Source of the DNA: an uncultured Clostridia bacterium
GTDB lineage: Bacteria > Bacillota > Clostridia > Oscillospirales > CAG-272
NCBI GenBank assembly: GCA_905235755.1
Contig: CAJONA010000010.1
Span: 1 to 16,072 of the forward strand
Direction: 5' to 3'
Length of the DNA stretch: 16,072 nucleotides
The translations under genes were made by a program, and so were the position numbers. Shown here one piece after another: positions 8,901 to 15,060 of this stretch. Position 1 is the stretch's first letter. Each line of letters starts with the position of its first letter. Under the pieces are notes generated by a model. It worked only from the letters and a program-made list of their open reading frames with translations. It was not told the DNA's origin and made no database searches.

Positions 8901-9201
8901 TTAAAGAAGGCGAGATATCCGCAAGTACGCTGTGCATTATCACATTTTTTTCGCCCGCGCCGATATATCTCTCCGAGATGCCGCCGAGCGCGCGGAATAT
9001 GTAATTCGCAAGTCGGCGAAAAGTCACGACGTCGATTTGCCCCGCGCCGTCGAGCGTCGACGCGCGCCGCTCGACCGATACGGCGTCTCTGTCCGGCACG
9101 AGTATGAACACATGGCGACCGCTATTCGCGGAACGTTCGGCGCGCGAGAACATCTCGTCGCTTTTTCCCGTTCCGGTCTTGCCGTAAATAAAATCTACCG
9201 T
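5947..9201 (-). CDS. addB: AddB subunit of AddAB helicase-nuclease (probable ACG start)
   Basis: AddB works with AddA in double-strand break resection and Chi recognition. From the ACG at 9201 the product is 1084 aa, close to Gram-positive AddB length, and starts MVDFIYGKTGTGKS with a P-loop at 7-14. Next come HVFILVPDRD and VDVVTF-RRL-like elements of the inactivated helicase core, and VYVIGCCDGGFPKK in the middle. The RecB-like nuclease has GSFMHKIME, TIDRLD and DYKTGK (Asp911, Lys913). The iron-sulfur ligands are Cys758, Cys1064, Cys1067 and Cys1073 (CxxCx5C). The first ATG (9153) would remove the P-loop. AAGGAGGG sits 7 nt before the ACG and overlaps the previous stop. addA, normally adjacent, is not in this window. 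Confidence 0.92.
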   Translation of the reverse strand, partial: TVDFIYGKTGTGKSDEMFSRAERSANSGRHVFILVPDRDAVSVERRASTLDGAGQIDVVTFRRLANYIFRALGGISERYIGAGEKNVIMHSVLADISPSLREYGKISPSDISMTETLVGARAEMMRNMITPSDLGEGAARLCGRTANKLLDLSEIFAEFDRRVAEKWRDPDGMISAACEKDGVCGFFKGSDVYLDAFTSFTAQQYRMIEQIMRGADNVCITVAYEPDNDVSEPAFMTVLNTDRLLHETAKLACARIGSETVMRVPTRFKNEATAFLSANMWTSSRRVRPHYDKITDDVSVISAANAYAEAEAVATDICRLIHGGMRYKEIAVITRSPDEYGGIIDAVFEKYEIPYFISKKTDITELSLIKFVFLVLGMCEHGLFKDDVISYIKTDLCGVEQNDAFAFENYVLKWNISGSRFTDGDFTYHPRGIGERFTEEDEKKLDAINAVRRAVTEPLTRFFGVMKNAATICRKATALFDFLSALGVPERLDAIAGDAHAQGDIAREMTLRKLWRAFCDALDGLVASVGERKCRDDEFSVYLRAMLSKTDIGAIPTSVDEVLIADAVLTSVTEARAVYVIGCCDGGFPKKVGEDGIFTEREKSELEGAGIEISSRIWKKISDEMYYFYAAASSASERVTFTYPRAGSDGKEVYRSIGVLRVLELFPKLEVFEFEMASDADMIWNKRAAFEYAVTARDELGAALREYYLNDPVYAEKLRFSSMPMSAEKCALDAAAAKDLFGDKLNMSPSRLESYVKCRFAYFCEYGLSLSDDRIQRFGAVDIGSFMHKIMEIAAKFAAANPDAADEDIDRMIREAANDELTRMLCGAIPARLEHVTDYLCKSARIFVDKIREDIASSKFKPRGFELTVGADGIEPLKLSNGKVSVRIRGTIDRLDAYEGEDGTLHVLVCDYKTGKKTFDMKNIALGLDMQMLLYLFSVWENGEKYFGKKITPAGVMYIGIKPPSLDLTIEKGADTDTEKSGLFLAEMNILRAMDPALDGGIIPVKESDVEKYAESGEVKNVISLEALENLKKDVENTVINIAEELCGGKAYAKPISEGNSSPCRYCRYKPVCRRVYIDEENEK

Positions 9202-9216
9202 ATGACTTCCCTCCTT
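9199..9216 (-). promoter_or_regulatory. Ribosome site and ACG start codon of addB
   Basis: AAGGAGGG (9216-9209) includes the TAA of the upstream gene. AGGAGG is followed after 8 nt by ACG (9201-9199), in frame with the P-loop. No ATG, GTG or TTG occurs in frame between the upstream stop codon (9237) and 9153. ATG to ACG is a single transition, so either rare ACG initiation or a base error or mutation is possible. Confidence 0.75.
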
Positions 9217-9895
9217 ACGAAATAAAATATATTTTTATACCCTTTTTGTCGAGTATTTTCCTCATTCTGAAAAAATAGCTGACGTGGACGTCGAGCGTGC
9301 CGTCGCCGCGCATTTTCGCGCCGGAAAAAGCGCATTTTGAAAACGATGTCGTTATGTTTATGACCTGACCTCGCTCGGCGACCTCCGCCTTGGTCGCACG
9401 CATTACGGGCGACAGCTTTTCCGGAGCGAACGCATACACGTTTGTGTCGAGATTCGCCGTCATCCCGTCGAGTTTTTTGTACGAAAACATACTGATCACA
9501 AACATCAGCGTGCCGAATATCAATATCGCGGGCGCGAGCACGGCGAGTATACCGACAATAATTATGAACGCCGCGCTCGTTTTCAAAAACGAAAGCACAG
9601 CTATGGCTATTTTAAACAGGCTCGACGCAAGCATATATTTGCGCGCCGCGAAAAACACCTTGTCGTAAACCTGATACACCGTCGTGCTTTTGACCGTCAG
9701 CCACAGGTAGCCGAAATATCCGCCCGACCGCAATATCCGCCGTGCAGCCGCCGATGCGCGCGGCGTGTTGTTTTGACGTTCGACCTTTCCCGAAAGCGAC
9801 TTTTCACGGTGGCGCAAATACTCGTTTTCGCGGCGCAGCCGACGTATCGTCCTGTCCTGTGCCCGCAGCTTGGCGAGAAGTTCTTGTTCGCTCAA
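9215..9895 (-). CDS. Coiled-coil membrane protein of unknown function
   Basis: I do not recognise this 226-aa protein. Residues 1-42 are strongly charged and heptad-like (LLAKLRAQDRTIRRLRREN), suggesting a coiled coil. A middle stretch is aromatic (GGYFGYLWL, 58-66). Two hydrophobic segments at about 89-105 and 108-136 look membrane-spanning, and the soluble C-terminal part (about 140-226) ends in KKGIKIYFIS. It starts with TTG: GAGGTG lies 5 nt upstream, and no better start fits. The gene lies between queG-like and addB, and its stop overlaps the addB ribosome site. Its start region lies in a perfect hairpin, so translation may be controlled. No link to AddAB function is shown by the sequence. 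Confidence 0.75.
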   Translation of the reverse strand: MSEQELLAKLRAQDRTIRRLRRENEYLRHREKSLSGKVERQNNTPRASAAARRILRSGGYFGYLWLTVKSTTVYQVYDKVFFAARKYMLASSLFKIAIAVLSFLKTSAAFIIIVGILAVLAPAILIFGTLMFVISMFSYKKLDGMTANLDTNVYAFAPEKLSPVMRATKAEVAERGQVINITTSFSKCAFSGAKMRGDGTLDVHVSYFFRMRKILDKKGIKIYFIS

Positions 9896-9919
9896 AATAT
9901 CACCTCACGGTGATATTTT
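9894..9919 (-). promoter_or_regulatory. Hairpin enclosing Shine-Dalgarno and TTG start
   Basis: The minus-strand transcript has arms AAAAUAUCACC and GGUGAUAUUUU, 11 perfect pairs with a GUGA loop. The ribosome site GAGGUG (9906-9901) straddles loop and arm, and the first two bases of the UUG start pair at the stem base. The stem starts 11 nt after the queG stop, so a terminating ribosome could reach it. It lacks a GC-rich stem and a separate U-tract, so a terminator is less likely. A DNA operator is another reading. Confidence 0.6.
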
Positions 9920-9930
9920 CACATTATTTT

Positions 9931-10740
9931 TTATTTGTTATTCTCGAAAAGCAAAAGATTTCTTCTTATCGGCGCCTTCCCTCGCCATGAGAAAGCGCGC
10001 CGCGAAAATTCCTCGTCGCTCATATCATCGAGCGTTTTGATATCTATGTTCGCTATTCTGTCGGATCGGAAAAAATCTATCGGCGTTTCGGCGACATTTT
10101 TGCTTAGCGGACAGACCGTCTGACAAATGTCGCATCCCCAGACGCAGCCGTTTTCGACAATATATTTTTCCTCCGCCTCCGTAAGCTCGCCCTTTTTCTG
10201 CGTAACGGAGGAGAGACATTCGCGCCCGTCTTTCATCGGACAAGCGCGTCTGCACGCGCCGCAGTGATGGCACTCGACTGTCTCTTTTTTCGCCCCGTCA
10301 AAGCCGAGCGTTTGCGCGTCTACGTTCGTTATGATCTCGCCGATAAATACAAAAGAGCCGTATTTTTCGTTTATGATAACGTAGCTGTCGCCGCGTATCG
10401 CCAGCCCCGCTTCAAGAGCGGCGTGCGTCTCTTCGATTGGCGATTTGTCGGCAAAGCCGATAAAAACGCCGCCGTATTCCGCCGTCAATGCCGCTTCGAC
10501 TCTTTCAAACAGTCCCTCGCAATAAAGATGATAATCCTTCGACCGCGCGTAAAGCGAGACGTTTCCCGCCGTTTTGTCGTCGACGTAATACGGTATCAAA
10601 AAGACTATCGCCGTCTTTGCGTCGTCGGCGGCGAGTCCGCGCCGTGCCGCAATATCCGGGCGCCTTATATCGCCGGGCGACAGCGTCAGCGCCGACACGT
10701 ACTCGATATTTTCTTTTTCAAAAATTTTCTTAACACTCAT
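9931..10740 (-). CDS. queG: Short QueG-like epoxyqueuosine reductase family protein
   Basis: QueG is the cobalamin/iron-sulfur enzyme of the last queuosine step in tRNA. From the ATG at 10740 this product is 269 aa. It keeps VSLYARSKDYH (61-71), a GSFVFIGEIITN motif (128-139) like GSW-FLGEI-T, and two ferredoxin-type clusters: CHHCGACRRACP (Cys157, 160, 163, 167) and CVWGCDICQTVCP (Cys199, 203, 206, 210). It ends shortly after the second cluster and so lacks the C-terminal HEAT-like extension of about 100 residues in E. coli QueG. The frame stays open upstream to 10830, but those 30 residues cross the promoter zone and do not resemble the family. No Shine-Dalgarno precedes the ATG; a leaderless or weakly translated start is possible. 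Specificity for queuosine is likely, not certain. Confidence 0.8.
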   Translation of the reverse strand: MSVKKIFEKENIEYVSALTLSPGDIRRPDIAARRGLAADDAKTAIVFLIPYYVDDKTAGNVSLYARSKDYHLYCEGLFERVEAALTAEYGGVFIGFADKSPIEETHAALEAGLAIRGDSYVIINEKYGSFVFIGEIITNVDAQTLGFDGAKKETVECHHCGACRRACPMKDGRECLSSVTQKKGELTEAEEKYIVENGCVWGCDICQTVCPLSKNVAETPIDFFRSDRIANIDIKTLDDMSDEEFSRRAFSWRGKAPIRRNLLLFENNK

Positions 10741-10766
10741 AAATTTGCAAAAATATAAAATCCCGA

Positions 10767-10795
10767 TTGAAAAATCCGCAAGCACATGATATAAT
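10767..10795 (+). promoter_or_regulatory. Strong sigma-A promoter of the topoisomerase operon
   Basis: TTGAAA (10767-10772) and TATAAT (10790-10795) are separated by exactly 17 nt. TGA directly before the -10 also gives an extended -10 (TGnTATAAT). The likely transcript starts near 10802 and leaves a leader of about 68 nt before the ATG at 10870. The -10 lies inside a 22-bp dyad (10780-10801). Confidence 0.88.
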
Positions 10796-10801
10796 ATGCT
10801 T
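10780..10801. promoter_or_regulatory. Imperfect 22-bp dyad over the promoter -10 (possible operator)
   Basis: The half-sites AAGCACATGAT and ATAATATGCTT are symmetric at 9 of 11 paired positions, with conserved outer AAGCA and TGCTT. The dyad covers the -10 and the expected start of the topoisomerase transcript and lies about 40 nt upstream of the queG-like ATG. It could bind a dimeric regulator of either or both divergent units. No regulator is identified. Confidence 0.45.
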
Positions 10802-10869
10802 GTATAAATCAATTTTATCATACAATACAAAATTTTTCAACCGATTTAAATAAAAAGACGGAGTAAAAA

Positions 10870-12858
10870 ATGCCACAAAAAACACAGCAATACGACGATA
10901 ACATTATAAAAATGCTGAAAGGCGAAAACCGCGTGCGTCAACGTCCCGCGGTCATTTTCGGGTCTGACGGTCTTGAAGGTTGCGAACACAGCGTTTTCGA
11001 GATCATCTCAAACGCCGTGGATGAGGCGCGCGAAGGCTTCGGAAAAGTGATAAATGTGCGTTATGACAGCGACAGGACGGTCACAGTCGAGGATTTCGGC
11101 CGCGGCGTGCCGCTCGGCTGGAACGAAAACGAAAACCGCTTCAACTGGGAACTCGTTTTCTGCGAGCTTTACGCCGGCGGCAAATACGACAACAACGACA
11201 ACGGCGCGTATGAGTACGCGCTCGGGCTGAACGGTCTCGGCGCCGCGTCGACGCAGTACAGCTCCGAATTTATGAACGTCAAATCGTACCGCGGCAGCGA
11301 AGTCAGCGAGATCTCGTTTGAAAAGGGCAAGCCTGTCACGGACCTCGTAAAAACGCCGCTTTCGCGCAAGGAACAGAGAACGGGAACGGTCGTGCGTTGG
11401 CGCCCCGACCTCGAAGTATTCACCGACACGCTGATCCCTCTCGAATATTTTGAAGCTACGCTTGAAAAGCAGGCGATAGTGAACGCGGGGATAACGTTCA
11501 ATCTGAAATACTACGACGCCGAAGGCGACCTCACCGAAAAAACGTATTTCTACGAAAACGGCATCGAGGACTATATCTCAAAGCTCGCGGGCGAGTCGAG
11601 CCTGACGGAGCCGCATATGATCCATCTCGAAACGCGCGGACGCGACCGCGCCGATCAGCCCGAATACAATCTCAAAGCGGACGTCGTGTTCTGCTTCTCA
11701 AACACGGTGAACCTCATCGAATATTACCACAACTCGAGCTTTCTCGAACACGGCGGCTCCCCCGACAAAGCGACAAGGAGCGCGTTCGTTTACGCTATCG
11801 ACAAATACCTCAAATCCAAGAACAAATACGGCAAAAAAGACGCGAAAATATCATTCAGCGACATCGAGGACTGCCTTGTCCTCGTGATAAACAGCTTTTC
11901 GACAAGGACGTCGTACGAGAACCAGACAAAAAAGGCGATAACGAACTCATTTATCGCCGAGGCGCTGACCGATTTTCTCAAAACGCAGCTTGAAGTTTAT
12001 TTTCTCGAAAAGCCCGACGAGGCGGAGAAGATAGCAAATCAGGTGATGATAAACAAACGCTCGCGCGAAAACGCCGAGGCGACTCGTGTGAACATCAAGA
12101 AAAAGCTTCAATCGTCGGGCGGCATCTCGGACAGAGTCGAAAAATTCGTCACATGCCGCTCGAAAGATCCCGAAAAACGCGAGGTCTATATCGTCGAGGG
12201 CGATTCCGCCATGGGTTCGTGCATACAGGGACGCAACGCCGAGTTTCAGGCGATAATCCCCGTTCGCGGAAAGACGCTCAACTGCCTTAAAAACGGATAT
12301 GACCGCATTTTCAAAAGCGATATCATCGTCGACTTGCTCAAAGTCATCGGCTGCGGCGCGGAGATACCGTCAAAGACAAAAGGCGCGCAGAATACGTTCG
12401 ATATTTCTCAGCTCAAATGGAGCAAGATAATAATATGCACCGATGCGGACGAGGACGGCTTTCAGATACGGACACTTCTTTTGACGATGTTTTACAGGCT
12501 GCTTCCGACGCTCATACGCGAAGGGAAAGTGTTCATCGCCGAGTCGCCGCTCTTTGAGATAACGACAAAGGACGAAACTTATTTCGCTTACAGCGAGCCG
12601 GAGAAAGCCGAGATCTTAAAAAATCTCGGCAATACAAAATACACCATCCAGCGTTCGAAGGGACTTGGCGAAAACGAGCCGGAGATGATGTGGAAAACGA
12701 CGATGAACCCCGCGACGCGCAGACTGATATGCGTTTCTCCCGCCGACGCGCAAAAGACGGCGTATATATTTGAAACGCTGCTCGGCGACGACATCGACGA
12801 GCGCAAGGATTTCATAGCGAAATACGGCAAGCTGTACCTTGCCGACGCAGATATTTAA
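10870..12858 (+). CDS. Divergent type IIA topoisomerase ATPase/TOPRIM subunit (ParE/GyrB-like)
   Basis: This 662-aa protein is the ATPase and DNA-cleavage TOPRIM subunit of a gyrase or topoisomerase IV. GHKL ATPase residues include FEIISNAVDEA (Glu44 as likely base, Asn48) and VEDFGRGVP (74-81; usual DNGRGIP). The lid is at about 103-126, ending GLNGLGAAS (usual GLHGVGVS), and the QTK lysine is at 352-354. TOPRIM motifs are EGDSAMGS (443-450) and DADEDG (525-530), then KGLGENEPEMMWKTTMNP (597-614). Catalytic residues are retained, but several motif positions differ from usual GyrB/ParE, such as RPAVIFGS for RPGMYIGS. GGAG lies 6 nt before the ATG. Topoisomerase IV-type activity is more likely than gyrase, given the partner's tail. 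Another gyrase may be encoded elsewhere. Confidence 0.9.
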   Translation: MPQKTQQYDDNIIKMLKGENRVRQRPAVIFGSDGLEGCEHSVFEIISNAVDEAREGFGKVINVRYDSDRTVTVEDFGRGVPLGWNENENRFNWELVFCELYAGGKYDNNDNGAYEYALGLNGLGAASTQYSSEFMNVKSYRGSEVSEISFEKGKPVTDLVKTPLSRKEQRTGTVVRWRPDLEVFTDTLIPLEYFEATLEKQAIVNAGITFNLKYYDAEGDLTEKTYFYENGIEDYISKLAGESSLTEPHMIHLETRGRDRADQPEYNLKADVVFCFSNTVNLIEYYHNSSFLEHGGSPDKATRSAFVYAIDKYLKSKNKYGKKDAKISFSDIEDCLVLVINSFSTRTSYENQTKKAITNSFIAEALTDFLKTQLEVYFLEKPDEAEKIANQVMINKRSRENAEATRVNIKKKLQSSGGISDRVEKFVTCRSKDPEKREVYIVEGDSAMGSCIQGRNAEFQAIIPVRGKTLNCLKNGYDRIFKSDIIVDLLKVIGCGAEIPSKTKGAQNTFDISQLKWSKIIICTDADEDGFQIRTLLLTMFYRLLPTLIREGKVFIAESPLFEITTKDETYFAYSEPEKAEILKNLGNTKYTIQRSKGLGENEPEMMWKTTMNPATRRLICVSPADAQKTAYIFETLLGDDIDERKDFIAKYGKLYLADADI

Positions 12859-12870
12859 GGAGAGGGCAAT

Positions 12871-15060
12871 ATGGCAACAAGAAAGAAAAAAAGCACGTCG
12901 CCCGTCGAACTGCCGCCGGCGCCGATCACGGTGCAGCCGATAACCGAAACGGTAGAGAAAAACTACATGCCGTATGTCATGAGCGTCATCGTTTCGCGCG
13001 CGATACCGGAGATAGACGGCTTTAAACCCGCGCACAGAAAACTGCTTTATACAATGTATAAAATGGGACTGCTCACCGGCGGCCGCACAAAAAGCACGAA
13101 CGTCGTCGGCGCGACGATGAAGCTCAACCCGCACGGCGACGCCGCGATATACGAAACGATGGTGAGGCTGACGCGCGGCAACGGCGCCCTGCTTCATCCG
13201 TTCATCGACTCAAAGGGTAATTTCGGCAAACAATACAGCTCCGACATGGCGTATGCCGCGTCGCGCTATACCGAGGTCAAACTCGATCCGTTCTGCGCCG
13301 AGATATTCCGCGGCATCGACAAAAACGCCGTCGATATGCAGGACAACTACGACGCGACGTCAAAAGAGCCCGTACTGCTCCCGACGTCGTTCCCGAATAT
13401 ACTCGTGTCCCCCAATATGGGTATCGCCGTCGGCATGGCGTCAAGGATATGCTCGTTCAACCTCGGCGAGATATGCGACGGCACGATAGAACTGCTCAAA
13501 AATCCGGACATCACGACGGACGAGCTGCTCGACATAATAAAAGCGCCCGATTTCTCGGGCGGCGCGTCGATAATCTACGACAGGGACGCAATGAAAGCGA
13601 TATACGAAACGGGCGAGGGCCCGATCACTCTGCGCGCCCGCTATAACTACGACAAGAGCGAAAACCGCATCGAGATAATCGAGATCCCGTATTCGACGAC
13701 GATCGAGATCATCCTCAAAAAGATAACGGAGATGATCCGTCTCGGTCAGCTGAGAGAGGTCAGCGATGCGAGAAACGAGATCGATCTGCAAGGGTTTAAA
13801 CTCACGCTCGATCTCAAACGCGGCACAGATCCCGAAAAGCTGATGACGAAGCTCTTTAAAAAGACGACGCTGCAGGACAACTTTTCGTGCAACTTCAACG
13901 TGCTGGTCGACGGCTCGCCGCGCGTCATGGGCATAAAAGAGATACTGAACGAGTGGATCAAATTCCGCACGGAATGCGTGCGCCGCGAGCTTTCGTACGA
14001 GCTCGACAGAAAGGGCGAAAAACTGCATCTGCTGATCGGACTCGGAGAGATATTGCTCGACATCGACAAAGCGATAAAGATAGTCCGCGAGACCGAAAAG
14101 GAAGCCGACGTCGTGAAAAATCTCATGAAAGGATTTAAGATCGACGAGGTGCAGGCGGAATATATCGCGGAGATAAAACTGCGCCATTTCAACCGTGAAT
14201 ATATCCTCGAAAGGATCAAAGAGATAAAGACGCTGCAGGACGAGATAGCCGAGCTGCGCGGTGTCATTTCGAGCGAGGCGAAGCTGCGCCGCCGTATAGC
14301 GCAGCAGCTCGCGGAGATAAAGAAAAAATATGCCGTTCCGCGTAAGACGCAGATAATATACGAAGATACTTCCCGCGAATACAAAGAGGAAGAATACATC
14401 GAAAATTACAACGTCAAACTCATTCTCACGAGCGAGGGATATTTCAAAAAGATGACGCTCCAATCGCTTCGCGGAAACGACGAGCAGGCATTGAAGCCGG
14501 GCGACAAGGTCATACAGACCATCGATACGGAAAACACCGCCGATCTGCTCTTTATCTCCGACGCGCAGAAGATATACAAGATGAAAGTGTCCGAATTTTC
14601 GCCCAAAAAAGCGTCCGAACTCGGCGATTTCATTCCGGCAAAATTCGACAAAGGCGAGCGGGTGCTCGCCATGATGGCGATAAAAAAATACGACGAGGAC
14701 AAGAATTTCGTGTTCATTTTTGAAAACGGCAAGGGCGTAAAGATACCCGTTTCGTCGTATGAAACGAAAGTGGCGCGCAAAAAGCTCGTCAATGCGTATT
14801 CCGATTCATCTCCCGCCGTCGCCGTGTTCTGCGAGGAGAAGCCAATGGATATACTTATCATAAACAGCGCGAAGCGCGCTATCTTAATAAACACGAAGCT
14901 CATTCCGAAAAAGACGACGAGAACGTCGTCGGGCGTGTCGCTGTTCTCGCTCAAAGCGGATCAGAAGATAGTCGCCGCGACCGCCGATCCGTCATCTTAT
15001 CCCGGCGCGGAAAAATGCAAGAAGATAAAAATTCCCGCGACCGGCTCCGCATTGTCATGA
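12871..15060 (+). CDS. Divergent type IIA topoisomerase cleavage subunit (ParC/GyrA-like)
   Basis: This 729-aa protein pairs with the upstream ATPase subunit to break and rejoin DNA. The N-terminus carries DGFKPAHRKLLYTM (49-62) and the winged-helix segment NPHGDAAIYETMVR (86-99). The active-site tyrosine is Tyr133 in SRYTEVKL, after Arg132. GIAVGMASRICSFN follows at about 185-200, then a tower and coiled-coil region (about 360-480) and a C-terminal beta-pinwheel of reduced length. I see no GyrA box (QRRGGKG), which favours decatenating topoisomerase IV over supercoiling gyrase. The position equal to E. coli GyrA Ser83 is Ala91, and that equal to Asp87 is Glu95. AAGGAGAG precedes the ATG, 12 nt after the upstream stop. 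The end overlaps the next gene by ATGA. Confidence 0.9.
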   Translation: MATRKKKSTSPVELPPAPITVQPITETVEKNYMPYVMSVIVSRAIPEIDGFKPAHRKLLYTMYKMGLLTGGRTKSTNVVGATMKLNPHGDAAIYETMVRLTRGNGALLHPFIDSKGNFGKQYSSDMAYAASRYTEVKLDPFCAEIFRGIDKNAVDMQDNYDATSKEPVLLPTSFPNILVSPNMGIAVGMASRICSFNLGEICDGTIELLKNPDITTDELLDIIKAPDFSGGASIIYDRDAMKAIYETGEGPITLRARYNYDKSENRIEIIEIPYSTTIEIILKKITEMIRLGQLREVSDARNEIDLQGFKLTLDLKRGTDPEKLMTKLFKKTTLQDNFSCNFNVLVDGSPRVMGIKEILNEWIKFRTECVRRELSYELDRKGEKLHLLIGLGEILLDIDKAIKIVRETEKEADVVKNLMKGFKIDEVQAEYIAEIKLRHFNREYILERIKEIKTLQDEIAELRGVISSEAKLRRRIAQQLAEIKKKYAVPRKTQIIYEDTSREYKEEEYIENYNVKLILTSEGYFKKMTLQSLRGNDEQALKPGDKVIQTIDTENTADLLFISDAQKIYKMKVSEFSPKKASELGDFIPAKFDKGERVLAMMAIKKYDEDKNFVFIFENGKGVKIPVSSYETKVARKKLVNAYSDSSPAVAVFCEEKPMDILIINSAKRAILINTKLIPKKTTRTSSGVSLFSLKADQKIVAATADPSSYPGAEKCKKIKIPATGSALS

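Noticed and set aside
5947..9153. addB starting at the ATG at 9153
   Set aside because: This start would remove the Walker A motif and has no ribosome site; AAGGAGGG fits the ACG at 9201.
9894..9919. Hairpin as an intrinsic terminator after the queG-like gene
   Set aside because: The stem is AU-rich, the only U-run is part of the arm, and the next gene starts within it.
10800..10825. TTGTAT/ATACAA inverted repeat in the topoisomerase leader
   Set aside because: Only 6-bp arms in very AT-rich sequence; chance is likely.
10741..10830. Thirty-residue N-terminal extension of the queG-like protein
   Set aside because: It crosses the divergent promoter region, does not resemble the family, and has no ribosome site.
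13441..14463. Minus-strand open frame opposite the ParC-like gene
   Set aside because: Shadow of a strongly conserved topoisomerase gene; no motifs or ribosome site.
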